Source: Bimuria novae-zelandiae CBS 107.79 (Eukaryota; Ascomycota; Dothideomycetes; Pleosporales; Didymosphaeriaceae). Taken from it: DNA of 64,000 nucleotides. Shown here piece by piece: positions 1 through 11,605 of this stretch (positions are counted from its first letter, which is position 1; every line of letters starts with the position of its first letter). The notes under the pieces were generated by a model. The model worked only from the letters and a program-made list of their open reading frames with translations, had not been told where the DNA came from and made no database searches. The stretch is from assembly GCA_010015655.1 (NCBI GenBank), contig ML976794.1:1-64000 (forward strand). Direction: 5' to 3'. Position numbers and translations under genes: made by a program.

Positions 1-86
1 AAAGTCCATTGTTGTGTCGTCTAGGTCGCTATCATATGCGGCATCGGACATACGGTCGGCCCGGGAGTCATTGGTAATAGGGTCAC
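1..86 (-). CDS. Possible exon of an unidentified gene running off the left edge
   Basis: The minus strand from 86 to 1 is open and reads as an acidic stretch containing DPITNDSRADRMSD and SDLDDTMDF. It is preceded by a plausible 3' splice site: a TCTAAC branch-like motif followed by TTGAG just upstream. The reading frame leaves the window at base 1, so neither the product nor the end can be judged. I do not recognise the family. It could be a chance open frame, because it is only 28 codons. Confidence 0.25.
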
Positions 87-878
87 CTCAACACGGTTAG
101 AACACATTCACAACATGTTCTCAACATACTTACTCATTTTGGTTTTACCGGTTAAATTGAGTTGGAGGGAGCAAATTGGGGCGTGCGCTGTACTTAAGAG
201 GTGACCCAACCACCCGATAAGTAACCCGACCACTCGATTTGTAAGCCAACCAGCGAACAGGGGTCTGCACTAGCGCGTGTGGTGGGCCGAGGTCAAAGTG
301 TGGTGGGGTTAACCGTATCCACAACGCTACCCCTTCAGCATACGCCGGGAGATCTTAGCTCGTACCAACATTGCGACCCAAAATCTGGTGATAGGACTCT
401 AGACGACGCCGGAGTGCAGTCCATCAAGCCCTATTCTAGAGGTTTCACACTGTTGTAACTTAATTTATCTTTTCCGATGCGAGACATGGGCGCGACCATC
501 AACACACCCAATCTACCTTGTCATTCAACTGAGCGGACCTTAAGTTCACTATGCCCAACAGACCAACTTTGCGGCCACATAAAGCACCTATGTCTGCGCA
601 TAAAAGTCTGCAAGCAGACCCTGAATGAACTCCTGCGGGTTTCTGTGCAGTACGTTAGCTCCATTTCAGTTCCAGGTCACACGAAGTACAGTACATGTAC
701 TAACAATGACACAACAGCAACATTAGGCGACTTAGCTGAACTTTGGCTGGACGGTCCTCCATCATTCCCCGTTCCCGAGACGTCACCTTGCGATAGGGCT
801 CGTTGACTCTTCGCGAACCTATCACCCGTCTCACCATCAATCTACACATGTCTCCCTCCTACTCGGCTCCACTGAAAG
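87..878. other. Gene-free stretch upstream of the first SAT4-type gene
   Basis: Normal GC. An ATG-initiated frame of 109 codons at 477-806 has no recognisable motif, is cysteine- and threonine-rich in a way typical of random frames, and lies just upstream of the real start at 879. I regard it as promoter or 5' leader sequence. Nothing else is supported. Confidence 0.5.
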
Positions 879-2212
879 ATGCGATTTCCTCCACCTGAAG
901 TTCTTCTGTCATGGCCGACCCCAAACTACACCGATCCGGTGACGAAAGGACCCGCGCTGCTGATCGTCAACTGCGTCTTCATATCGCTCGCTATACTCTT
1001 CGTCGGCGCGCGATTATATACGCGAATATGGATCAAGTCCTGGTTCGGCTTAGACGATGTGTTCATCATCCTCGCGACGGTAGGTTGCGTCTTGCCTGTC
1101 GCAGTGTTATGTGCTGACTCGGGGTAGCTTTTCACGATAGGACTGACAGCAGCGGTGCTACTAGCTAACCAGCAATACGGTTGGGATCGGCACATCTACG
1201 ATATTCCCTTTACTAAATTCGAGCCAAATCTCAAGATAGCATTCGCGGCCAAGTTCCTGTTCACTGCGGCCACCACTTTTACGCGACTTTCTCTGCTCAC
1301 GTTCTACTACCGGCTGCTCAAGGATTCGAGAAAGCTTGCTTTCCGGTGGCTCGTACATCTCAATGTCGTCTATTCTGTCGCCATTTTTGTCACCTTCACC
1401 CTTCTCGTAATCTTCCTGTGTGTCCCAGTACATGCCTACTGGACGATAGGTGAGCCTCCAGATGCATGCCTGAACGAAGGCACGGTAATGCTGGCCGCCG
1501 GTATCATCAACGTCACGGCGGACTTTGCTTGCACTCTCACCCCAATTCCTCTAGTCATAAAGGTGAGTGGAGTTGTGCGATCGCCAGGATACAATTCCGT
1601 GCTAAGCAAAGGAAGCTACAAATGCCACGGAGGCAACGCGTCGCAGTGATCTTCCTGTTCAGTCTAGGCTTCCTGGTCACCATCGTAGGGTGCGTACGGA
1701 CATGGTACATCTACAAGAGCTTGGTCCTGGAGTACGATCAGACGTGGTACGCATACCCGCTCTGGATGGCCGCCGCAATCGAGATAGATCTCGGAGTGGT
1801 AAGCCAAGTTGCCGTCTCACTTCGCACACGTCGAAACTCTCGCAAAACCACCATAGAACTAACTAGATTCCAGATCTGCGCCTCCGCCCCCGTCTTCCGC
1901 TCCCTCCTCACCTCCCTCTTCAACCCCTCCCCCCTCTCCCGCAGCCTCGCCACAAGCGCACAAACCACTCTCGCCGCGAACTCCTCCAAACCCAACTTTA
2001 CACCCCTCTCCGCCGGCGTCTTGCTCCCCAGCAACAGGCGTCCCGACTCCGGCTACGAAATGCGCACCTGGCCCACGCCCCCCTCCTCGCGCCCGCATAG
2101 CCACTCCCAAAGACCGCAAAGCCAACTGTCCCCTACCATACGCCTCGTTACGAGCGAAGACGCGATCCGGCAAGCGGCGGGGGCAGAGGGAATACCAGCG
2201 CATCTGAGCTAG
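879..2212 (+). CDS. Rhodopsin-domain (SAT4-type) integral membrane protein
   Basis: Exons 879-1079, 1128-1562, 1616-1798 and 1874-2212 give 385 residues. The introns are 48, 53 and 75 nt, with donors GTAGGT, GTGAGT and GTAAGC and branch motifs CTGAC, GCTAAG and ACTAAC. The family is the fungal multi-pass membrane proteins with a 'rhodopsin' domain. Visible signatures are an N-terminal membrane helix at about residues 25-45, the DD pair at 59-60 after WFGL, YGWDRH at 84-89, an RLSLLTFYYRLL helix, NVTADFACTLTPIPLVIK, and the terminal WMAAAIEIDLG-V-ICASAPVFRSLL block. The last ~90 residues are a cytosolic Ser/Pro-rich tail. The function of the family is mostly unknown; no retinal-binding lysine can be assigned. 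The gene converges on the second family member at 3268-4943. Confidence 0.9.
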
Positions 2213-3267
2213 CAGACGGAGCGCATGGCGTTTTCGCGTGCGAGTAGTAGAGCGGTAATGAGAGAGGAGGGTGAGAAGAGGGGGAGTGGGTGGGATACGT
2301 TGGAGGAGAGCGCGGTTGCGGAGCAAAAGCGCGAGTTGTTGGCTGAGGCGAGGAGATCAGTGAGGGCGTACGAAGAGCATCTGGATGGGTAGGTGGATGG
2401 GTAGGCGGAGTTTCGTCATGGTATTTTGGGCGGGGGATTTGATTTGAATTTGTGCATGATACCACTGTTCTTTGGAGGGAATTTTGGTTGCGTTTATCAA
2501 ATAGCGAGGTCTTGCTGAGTGCCATGGGCTTTGCAGACGCGTGCGACATCTCATTAAGTATTGTCCAATCACTAAATCAACACCATATGTGCGCGTAAAT
2601 AGAAGCTTAGAACTAGGCCTCTTAATCAACACTACGATGACTACTCTACTACCTCCTAGTTAATTTCCCCCACCATGCAGTGGCTTAGAGAATTTACGAA
2701 CGTCAAAACAATCACGCTGAGTCGTCTTATAAACCCCCCATCTAATCACAGCACAGAATTCATCCCCTCACACTTGATCTCCCATCTAAGGGGCTTAGTT
2801 AAAAATATAAATAAATTCCGACTGCAATTGGGATTGTGTTAGAGCGAGACTTTCTCGGCTTGCTTTCGCTCTGGTAAGGATGGACTTGCTAAGAACTGTA
2901 CTTGTAAGTAGTTCGTTATGTTTCACGGGGCCATTGAACCGTCGTCTTTGCCTTTTTCGCCTTTGTGTTTCAAAATCACCAGTGCTTAAATTGACCACAG
3001 GTACTACATGAGGAAATCTGAAGCCGCAGAGTGAATGGACTGGAGCTCTTTAGTTAGATAAGAGCGATGCAGTATTGGTGTGATTTGTGGGTAAGGGCTA
3101 ATACGCAGACAGAACCTGCAGTCAGAAAACAACCTTGTGTATCAGGGATTGCGCACCTCTGGTAGTTGAAGACATTAACCACATATATCTCATATGTATA
3201 TCGAAGGTAGTTAGCTATAACGCTGCACATGCTTAAACGCTAAACAACACAGGACCACCCGCTCACA
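2213..3267. other. Convergent intergenic region
   Basis: This is the 3' flank of two convergent genes. It contains a short GGATGGGTAGGT-like repeat near 2387-2407 and an AT-richer stretch at 2640-2830. Open frames here are short and lack family motifs. No RNA gene was seen. Confidence 0.5.
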
Positions 3268-4943
3268 TCATGCTTTTCGCGCAAACACAGTGTCCTTCAA
3301 CCCCTCGTCTTCCCGGTACTTGAACTGCGGGTCCCCGGGATCGCTCTTCTTCATTCTCGTAATCGCCGGCGCAGGCCCGCGAACTGGAGACGATTCCGCC
3401 GTGTCGGTCCGTATGTTTGTTTCGCGGGTAACGGTGATGCCCTCGCGGTCTGCATCGGCCTTCACGCCGGCCCTCACGCCTACTCCTTCATGGCCCTCCA
3501 CCCCATCTCCTCCCGCCTCCACTATCCTCGCCCTGCTACCCCAATCCTCGTCATCGCCATCATTCAGCGTCGTAGGCAGCGGATTCACGCTCCGCAGCTT
3601 CCCTCTTCGTGCCGGCGCGCTGAGCCGGGATTTCAGCGGCAGCGAGCCCGACGGGTGCGAGTCGGAGCGCGAGTACCCGCTCCGATGCACGCTGAGGGTC
3701 GAGTAGACGCGCTGGAGCGTGTGGCGGCAGAGTGGGTAGATCATGGGTGCGTTGCCGATTATTACCGCGACGAACGTCTCCCGGCAGGCCCAGGATCCGG
3801 CGGCTTGGGCGCCTCCGACGGGGTCCTGGATTGGATGTTAGTCTTGCGCCGTTCTGTGTCCCAGGGGTATCATTTCGGAACGGGGTTTTACGGGAGAATG
3901 GGATGGGATGGGAGGGAGGGGGAAGGAGGAGGGGAGCTTACCTTTATGATGAGCGCACACCGTAGTATCCCGGCCATCATGACGAAGACACCGCCTCCGA
4001 AGATGAGTATCAGGGATATCTTCGTCCGCGTGGAGAGCTGTGCGCGCCAGAGCATCGGCATGGGGATCGACATTAGGTACATGTCCGTGACCACATTGAG
4101 TACCACTGTGACATAGAGATCAATCTTGGAGATGGCGGGCTGGCAGTGATCTGGATAGCCACATATTCGATTAGCAAATGATGGTGATGTGGGAGGGAAA
4201 AGGGAAGGGGACGTACTGCCGGGATCAGGGTTAATCTGCCAGTTTTTGGAAAGTGGGTGGCAGCCCAGGAGAATGGAGAGCTCGGTGGCGATGTAGGTTG
4301 CGGCGATTATTATGTAGCCAACTTTTACGCGGATTTGGAGGTGGTGGATTCCGGAACTGGGGGGCTGTTAGTAGAGTTCTACTGGGCTGGAGAATGAAGA
4401 TGGATGTAAGGGGTCAAAGGCCGGATACATTCGGGATCGAGAAATTGTGAAGGTGGAGGTGAGTATGATACTTACGTTAATCTTGAGTAGAAGTGACACA
4501 TGCACAGCTTAAGCGTCCACAACAGCAGCGTATACAAACTCCAGCCCACAAGCTGGGTCTTTGAGCCCCCAACTCGGAGATGGTATTCATGGGACTTCGG
4601 ATCCAGGGCTTGACGTTGCTCGTCCGTCATGCCGTTGTTTGCAAGGCCGAACCACCACGCACCCACGGCGTACGCCGTCGCTGTCTCGAGCGCATATATG
4701 ACCTATGCATAGCACAACAATTTTCAGTGAAGTTCCTTTCACAGAGGCAACTGAGATGAAAGAAGAACATACAGCCGCGCATGGCATAAGATAGTCATCG
4801 AAGCATAAGCCTCGTAAGCCGACGGTTGAGATTCGAGCATAGCTTCGCAGCCCCACGGCTACGATGGCTATACTCAGGAGCGTAAACGCTTCGGTCGTGA
4901 AGGAGCTCGCCGAATTCCCCATGGCGTTACTCGTATTGAACAC
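3268..4943 (-). CDS. Rhodopsin-domain (SAT4-type) integral membrane protein
   Basis: Exons on the minus strand are 4943-4773, 4702-4476, 4356-4217, 4150-3942 and 3825-3268, which gives 434 residues. All four introns have GT...AG ends; branch motifs include CTACTAAC and TGCTAATC. The protein has the family layout. An N-terminal helix at about 18-33 is followed by the conserved acidic pair FDD at 48-50. After that come a FYSRL block, a GYIIIAATYIATEL helix, WQINPDPGNHCQPAIS, YVTVVLNVVTDMYLM, and the late TFVAVIIGNAPMIYPL segment. The C-terminal ~150 residues are polar and probably cytosolic. It is a different subfamily from the gene at 879-2212, because its introns fall at other positions. Its physiological role is unknown. 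Confidence 0.9.
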
Positions 4944-5971
4944 TGAAGGAGCGAGAAACGGTGAACACTAGCAACAAATAGTAAAAGTGATCCCAGCTAA
5001 GCAGAGAACAGTTTGTGGCCCGCGCCGCTGGCACATTGATAAGAACGAATGGCACTCCTCAGTAGCACCATCGCCTCCCGCGGGAGTTCTCTGGTAAGGA
5101 GTGCTCGAACATGGAAGAAACCCCACGGAACCATGGGAAGGCTGCGAAAAGTGATGGGCGCGAGAGCTCAGAGGCGGACGCGGAACCGACGATGTGGATA
5201 AGGCAACGCAGTGCCGGCATTCGTTTCAGGGCGTATATGGTACGACATAAGAAAAGCGCGCTTGCTGCTTACCAATGAGGGAAGCAGTCCAACCAGACCC
5301 CTGCCTACCGAACGATCTAAACTTGTAAAACTAGTATATATAGACGACATCCACTAGGCGCATTGCACATGCTGCTTTCAGCGCCTCCTTGATGCTGAGT
5401 GATCTCTGTCCGTTACTGAGAGGTCGGATTACACGGATGGGTCTGAGCCCGAGCATAGGGATCTGACAGTGGCGCGCGACGATCAGGAATGGCTGGGGGA
5501 ACGAGCACGAACGGTAGGGACCCGAGGGGCGGCCCATCGCAAAGTGCCACCATAAACGGTCCGCAGCAACGGTCTTGGTCAAATTTCTCTTCGACATAAT
5601 GGGGGCAAGGTGAGAAAAAGTGGACAGAGAGCAATCCCCGAGGTGACAAATAGGGAATGGGCTAGGGGCGCTCCCGTTCCCGTGCATTATCGCGCTAGTA
5701 TGTTTTCATGTTCCACTGCATATACTTATTCAGCGGTTGCATGGTTCGGGAGGGGGTTTTTTTTTGACAATGGCAGGATAGCCTGAGAATAGTAATGCTC
5801 TTCGACATGTGGCCGGTTGAAAATTTTCGCAACTGCCTTTTCCAAGTTCCGCGGGCTTCCTGTATCCCCTGCAAGCTCATGCATACACCATGCCAGATGG
5901 GGGCCGAACCTGGGAGGTGTTCGGATGGTCTCGAGTTGGTTTCTGGGCTCGTGTTTCGCACTGAGCTTGAT
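4944..5971. other. Gene-free stretch between a SAT4-type gene and a mariner element
   Basis: Normal GC sequence that includes the promoter side of the gene starting at 4943. Overlapping short frames on both strands (5168-5687, 5695-6126) show no motif and no consistent splice structure. A T-run lies near 5758-5766. No gene is supported. Confidence 0.5.
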
Positions 5972-6011
5972 GTACAATGGGTGGAAAAAAGTGGACTATC
6001 GCTCACGTGAA
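5972..6011 (+). repeat. Left terminal inverted repeat of the mariner element
   Basis: A 40-bp stretch that is an exact reverse complement of 7716-7755. It includes the TA target site and one matching flanking base on each side. Confidence 0.95.
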
Positions 6012-7752
6012 CTGCCAAGGCGCTAGTTATCTTATCAATAAGGGCACTTGGTCCGTGCCTCAGCTCCAAACTGAACACCAGGACTCTATCACCACCTCGT
6101 ATATAGCGATTTTTCGCCAACAACACCCATTATGCCACCTCAACGCACTAGCGGCCGCCCGAACGACTCTCGCAACCTTACAGAGGCTCAGAAAGGTGCT
6201 ATCGTAGCCCTACGCAAGCTCTCGAACACTAAATACGCCTATATCGCTAGCGCGATGGGTTTAAGCATCTCAACACCATAGAAAGTCTTTAAGAAGGTTA
6301 AAAAGGCTTGTGCGGAGGCCTCGCTTGACCTATTACTTAATAATTTGCTAGCTATAGTCCATGCTACCCGTATCGGTCCCCTTAGAGCTAAACCTAAGGT
6401 ACGTAATGGCAGCAAGCTTAGTGCTTAAATACGCAACGCTATTATATAATTTAGCACTTACGATATTAAAGAATTAACCCGCCACGTCCTCTAAGAGGTC
6501 AGGATTATAGTAAGCCGTCCTACACTAGTCAAAATTGCTCACAAGCACCACGATCACGACCACACCTACGCTATTGTACAAGGTGTACGCCTAAAGAAGC
6601 CTGAGCTTAACAACGACGATATACGTAACCAAGAGCGCTACGTTGCCTAGATCCTTACCACACACAAGCGCTTTGCTCCTAAGCTTATATTTATTTGCTA
6701 TAACAAAACTAGCAAATTAATTAGAGGCAGGAATTTTTGCGGAGGTAAGCGGTATGTTTAGAGGGCACGTAGCGCTCTAGCTAATAAATACGCCCTTTCG
6801 TATCGCCTACCCTTTTTTAGCCTTATAATCTGCGCTGCTACGTCTACTAATACTACTATTCGTAGTCTAAAACGCCTATGTTTAGTATAAGTAGTAAAGA
6901 AGGAAGAGGATTGTAAGGAGACACTTAAGCGCGTACGCAAAGCTAATAAGAGGGCTTATAAATTAATTAATAATAAGAGGGCCCGTGTAAACGTTACTAG
7001 CACCTAAAAGGAGTGCGCTCTTAGTAAGGTTAATCGCAATATTCTTTACTATAATAAGACTACTAAGGCTGCTAATTAAGCTACTAGTAAGAAGGGAGGA
7101 GCCCTCTAGGCTAGTTATAAAAACCTTATTACTCCTAATAAGTTCTTTAAATACGAGGACTTTGTATACAAAAGTAGGAAGGGTATAGACAGGATCTAGT
7201 ACGCTAAACGGGTGCTTAAGGACGTTATTTTTCCCTACTATAAAGCTATACGCGCTAACAACCTCTATGTTTAGATATTCTTAGTGCAAAATAACGTCTA
7301 CCTTTATAGCCTAGGGCTCCGATATTGCGCACCTAAAATTAAAGAGAAGGATATACGCTTCGCTCCACACTTCCCTAACTTACCTAATCTACACCTAATT
7401 AAGCGCTATTTTAGCAGGCTTAAGGGTTTCTTAGAGGACTATAAAGTAAAGAGCGCGTTAAAACAAGCTAAAAACAATTTAGTGGTATTCGTATAATCTA
7501 TTTAGCAGGAAGATAAGACGATAAAGCAATATATAGCTTATTAACTCTATCCTAATTACTTTCGTGATGTGGCTAAAGCTTATAAAAAAGCTAATTATAA
7601 TAACAACTTTACGGCATAATTTAAATACCTTTACATCTAGTATATTGCTGCTTAAAAGCTACTTTGATGGTAAATTCACGATGTAGCTGAAATTTTCGGC
7701 GTTCAGCCAAGGAATTTCACGTGAGCGATAGTCCACTTTTTTCCACCCATTG
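5975..7752 (+). mobile_element. Tc1/mariner-type DNA transposon, RIP-inactivated
   Basis: The element is 1,778 bp, bounded by perfect inverted ends (5972-6011 against 7716-7755, counting the flanking bases) and a TA target duplication at 5973-5974 and 7753-7754. The left end starts CAATGGGTGG. The transposase lies on the plus strand, from ATG 6132 to about 7640. Its opening 50 codons are intact and helix-turn-helix-like (LTEAQKGAIVALRKL, YAYIASAMGLS). After that the frame has many TAG/TAA codons at expected Gln/Trp positions. Near 7290-7470 a DDE-type segment remains readable (VQNNVYLYSLGL, RFAPHFPNLPNLHLIKR, FSRLKGFLEDYKV). The interior is AT-rich, while the ends are not, the usual result of RIP. 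Confidence 0.9.
6132..7640 (+). pseudogene. Mariner-type transposase relict
   Basis: The start ATG is at 6132-6134. The first in-frame stop is about 50 codons in, in the CCATAGAAAG context, and at least ten further stops follow. Most are TAG or TAA where CAG, CAA or TGG would restore the family pattern, with no clear frameshifts in the readable blocks. The fold is inferred from the N-terminal helix-turn-helix and the C-terminal segment resembling the Asp-Asn-Ala-Pro...Pro-Asp-Leu region of Tc1/mariner enzymes; the catalytic residues themselves are altered. It cannot encode an active enzyme. Confidence 0.8.
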
Positions 7753-7755
7753 TAC
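7716..7755 (-). repeat. Right terminal inverted repeat of the mariner element
   Basis: Exact reverse complement of 5972-6011. It contains the same CACGTGAGCGATAGTCC core and shows no RIP-type change. Confidence 0.95.
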
Positions 7756-7989
7756 CCACGGATTACTCATATACATGCATTCATGTTACTCGTCGTTTTA
7801 TCGTCGTGGGGTAGTTTACCCGCGGTGCCTGCATGGAATGGTGTGAGATTCGAATCGGGTTAGCGTTCTCCCAGGGTAGCATCTGCGGCACAGGCACGTT
7901 CGCGCAAAAGCACCTGCCCCTCTTCTTTTCCTCGTCTCGAAATACAACCCTGGCCCCCAACGAGACGTGTCTGAAAGTCGATACCGATC

Positions 7990-9865
7990 ATGGAGGAATT
8001 CGATGTGGTTGTTGTTGGAGCAGGTGAGTTCATCCCATCGCAATTGGCCTCATATTGGGATGGGCGAAGTCTAGTAAGGCTTTTGAATGAATCACTCATG
8101 TTGGGCAGGATGGTATGGTCTCGGCGCTGCGAAAACCTATCTCCAACTCCACCCCGATGACAGCATTCTGGTTCTTGAAAGCGCGTCTAGCGCCGGTGGT
8201 GTTTGGTCTCGTGATCGTCTGTATCCTGGCCTCCAGTCCAATGTAGGTGAAGCTCGTGCTTATTGACGCTCGATGAGAAGAAGAACTAACACGACTGTTG
8301 TGTTGGTGTAGAATCTGCTAGGATGTTACGAGTACAGCGACTTCCCCATGGACACTGCAACCTTTGGCGTAAAGCCTGGACAGCATATCCCGGGCAGTGT
8401 GCTGTCCAAATACCTCACTGCCTATGCCGAGCACTTCGGCGTGCATCGTCACATCCGGTTCAACACGCGCGTCGAGTCCGCCGAGGAACGATCCGAGGGT
8501 GATGGTTGGACCATCGTGGCCCGCCACACGGAAACCGACGCTGAGAGCACGCTGCACACGAAAAAGCTCATTGTGGCTACTGGGCTGACATCGCAACCAA
8601 ACATGCCGACATTTGTCGGACAAGAGGAATTTGGAGGCCCGATCTTTCACACTAAAGCTTTCGCGGACTACGCAGACACGCTAAAGACCGCAAGGAACGT
8701 AGCAGTGTTGGGTGGGTCCAAGAGTGCTTGGGACGCAGCATATGCGTATGCCACTGCTGGTATCCCTGTGGATATGATAATCAGGGAAAGCGGGCGCGGA
8801 CCTGTTTGGATGTCGCCGCCATTCGTAACACCACTCAAGAAGCAGCTTGAGAAGCTTGTCCACACTCGCTTCTTGACCTGGCTCAGTCCTTGCATATGGG
8901 GTCAAGAAGACGGGTTTGGGGGCGTCCGAGGATTCCTTCATGGAACCTGGTTCGGACGCAAGATCGTTGATACATTCTGGAAAATTCTTGGGAGCGATGT
9001 CATCGATCTTTGCGGCTTTGAAAAGCATACCGAAGTGAAGAAGCTGAAGCCATGGCAACCAGCGTTCTGGATCGGAAGTGGTCTTGGTATACTAAATTAT
9101 CCGACCGACTTCTTTGACCTTGTAAAGAGCGGTGCCATTCGCGTTCACACTGGTGACATTACGCGCTTATCAGGAAAAACAATCCATCTCTCCAACGGTA
9201 CAGACATCAAAGCGGATCTGCTCCTCTGCGCGACTGGCTGGAAGCCCGCTCCCCCAATCAAATTTCTCCCCGCCGACTCCGAGCTGCAGCTCAGTCTACC
9301 ACATTACTCCGAGCAACCAGACTCTCTCGTCACGAAGGCAGACGCTACGATTCTCACACAACTTCCCCGTCTGAAGGACCAGCCCGACACGATGCAGTTC
9401 CAACGCGATGCCGCAATAGGCACCAAAGCTCCAAACCAGCCGTACCGCCTCTACCGTTTCATAGTCCCGCCCTCGTCGCTTCAAAAACGTAACATCGCCT
9501 TTGCAGGAATGATCACTTGTCTCGCCACCTCTGTTTGCGCCCAGGCTCAGGGCCTCTGGATCTCCGCGTACTTTGATGGAAGGTTGGACCGGCTAGCTTC
9601 GCCAGATGATGCGCGCTGGGAGGCGGTTTTGCACTCGCAGTTTACCAAATGGAGATATCCTCTTGGATACGGTGCTTTACTGCCGGATTTCGCCTTCGAC
9701 GCTATGCCGTATGTAGACATGTTGTTGAAGGACGTGGGGGTAGAATCTCGGCGGAAGGGGAGCTTTGTCAAGGAGTTGTTTGAACCGTATAGTCAGAAGG
9801 ATTATGCGGGCTTGATTCCCGAGTGGAAGCAAAGGCATGGGGATAAATTGGGGGCTACTCAGTGA
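7990..9865 (+). CDS. Flavin-containing (FAD/NADPH) monooxygenase
   Basis: Exons 7990-8023, 8109-8242 and 8312-9865 give 573 residues. The introns are 85 and 69 nt with donors GTGAGT and GTAGGT. The N-terminal FAD site is G10-A-G12-W-Y-G15, completed across the first splice junction. The second junction restores the conserved run SN-NLLG...EYSDFPM. The FxGxxxHxxx(Y/F) fingerprint of flavin/Baeyer-Villiger monooxygenases is present as FGGPIFHTKAF. The NADPH site follows as VLGGSKSAWDAA (GGSKSA at about residues 190-195), and a late LLLCATGWKP motif is also present. Such enzymes insert one oxygen atom into a nucleophilic or carbonyl substrate; the substrate cannot be told from the sequence. No signal peptide is visible. 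The start is 235 bp from a mariner element, so its promoter may be affected. Confidence 0.9.
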
Positions 9866-10031
9866 AGGTAGTCGGAAAAGAAACATGCTTATAGGATGAT
9901 GTGGATTTTTATCAGCCCCTTGGCCGGTAAATAAATGAAGATGTATACCGCTAGGGGACCGAAATGGCTATGTCATTAATGACAACTCTTCTGCAGTCGT
10001 TTCAGCGCAAATTCCAAAAAACGCAGTCCCA
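9866..10031. other. Short convergent intergenic gap
   Basis: This is the 3' flank of the monooxygenase gene and of the dehydrogenase pseudogene. Nothing distinct was seen. Confidence 0.5.
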
Positions 10032-11085
10032 TCACTTGTCGTGGTTAACCGCCAACTCGACTATATCGACGCCCGCCTCGGAGCTAGGTCGCCACGTCGG
10101 GTCGACGAGGAGGCGGTAAAGCGGCCGTATTGGGACGAGAATGTACGCGACGACTATCCTGATCCAGGCGAGCGTGTTGGTCTGGAAGACGCGGGAGTCG
10201 GCGGAGTCGCCGGGGTTGATGGCGACGGCGGTGATGTGGGAGAAGCGTGGGAACTAGATACCGCGCCAGAGCGGGCGTTCGTTAGCCAGCCGAGCAAACA
10301 AAACAGTTTTTCCTGCTGACACTTCCCTATCACGCTGTGCCATACATACGTCGAGCATGATCATTTTCCGGGGCGGTCACCCTGGTCCAATGTAGATAGC
10401 TTGGATATGATACCATATAGGGGTCTCTAGCTGAGAAAACGCCAGGGAGACTGGGGAGACTGCACTCGCAGCTTGCAGCCTAGCATTCAGCGCATAGCAC
10501 CACACCGTCGCGGCCAACTTCGCATACTGGTACCTCACCTTCTCATCCACCCACGGATGCACCAGTTCATCCAGATCCCCCGGTATACCAGGCACATACA
10601 CCGTCATGGGGTTCGGTTTACAAAAATGCCCTACGCTAAACACTACTATTACTCTCGCACCGTGCTTCGCATCAAAGTGCTCGAGAAGCCGCAACATCAT
10701 GGCCGCGTGCGCGACGAAGGTGACTTACATCGTCTTGTCGAGCCCGTCGACGGTGCGCTCCGGGGAGGAAACGAGGTCCCAATAGAACGCGTTGCAGAGG
10801 ATTGCTCTGGAGCGGGGGCAGCTCCCCCTGAGCAATAGAAGACGATACGAAGGTTGTGAAGTTGTGCACTGCGGAGAGGTCGGCTAGGTCGACTTCGTGG
10901 ATGGAGGCTTTGGAGGCGGGGAACCTTGAGATTGTGGCGCGAAGGGTGTTGGTGTTTGCGTCGGTGGAGGCAGCGGATCGGACGGTTAGGAGGGCAGTGA
11001 AGTCGGGGTAGGTGTGTAGCAGGTGCGCGGCGGCGTGGAGGCCGGAGGAGCCGTTTGCCCCGGTGAGGATGACGGTGCCGGGCAT
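10032..11085 (-). pseudogene. Short-chain dehydrogenase/reductase, broken gene
   Basis: The minus strand starts at ATG 11085 with MPGTVILTGANGSSG, the TGxxxGxG dinucleotide site of short-chain dehydrogenases. The frame slips by one base near 10800-10805 (AGCAATCC): beyond it, NAFYWDLVSS and TVDGLDKTM are in a second frame. A TAA follows at 10725-10727, where a Gln is usual (CAA to TAA would be a RIP-type change), then AHAAMMLRLL, DLDELVHP and YQYAKLAATVWCYALN, which carries the YxxxK active-site motif. After about 180 bp of unrelated sequence or a decayed intron, ITAVAINPGDSADSR and the C-terminal block ending at 10032 are in frame again. GTAAGT overlapping the TAA could be an intron donor, so one defect may be apparent only. 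The base slip is hard to explain otherwise. Confidence 0.75.
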
Positions 11086-11605
11086 TGGTGCTGCCTTTTC
11101 CAAGGGATTGATCGGGGGTTGTTTTAGTGGAGAGGAATTGAGAAAGAAAAAGCAGCAAAAAAGACAGAAGCTTACATGACAGTTGTACGGATTTTGTCTG
11201 CTTTCCACTTGCTACGCCGCAGACCGTTATGCTCGCGCGGCTGTGGCATAGCTTCTATGGTAGGTGAGCTGCCGAAGGGTAAATGGAACGTGGGAGTGTA
11301 CACCCAATGTGGAATGCATGCCGCTGACAATTTGCCCAAGCAGGCGTTAATCAACGCGCGACGGTTTTTCATTCTAGGAAGTCGTCACCCTTCGCGACGG
11401 TGTATTACTTCGAAGTATACCCCCGTGTTCCTCTTTAGCCAAAACATCCTAAATCACACACACTCAACCTGCCTACGACACGCCCCCGAACATAACAAAA
11501 AAACACCGCATAGCAATGGGTATATCCTGCATTCAAACAGCTACGAGAATCCCTCCGCCCCATGCCGTTCTATTCCTTACCATTCCACCACACACCCCAC
11601 CCCCT
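11086..11605. other. Gene-free stretch (3' flank of VPS1, 5' flank of the dehydrogenase relict)
   Basis: Normal GC. Frames on both strands are shadows without motifs. The part next to 11605 is probably VPS1 3' untranslated sequence. Confidence 0.5.

Noticed and set aside
477..806. 109-codon ATG frame upstream of the first SAT4-type gene
   Set aside because: No motif, odd composition, and it lies in the likely leader/promoter of the gene starting at 879.
7845..7870. tRNA B-box-like GATTCGAATC
   Set aside because: No A box, acceptor stem or cloverleaf could be built on either strand.
7990..11085. A secondary-metabolite cluster around the monooxygenase and dehydrogenase
   Set aside because: No polyketide, peptide or terpene synthase is present and the flanking genes are VPS1 and SAT4-type proteins.
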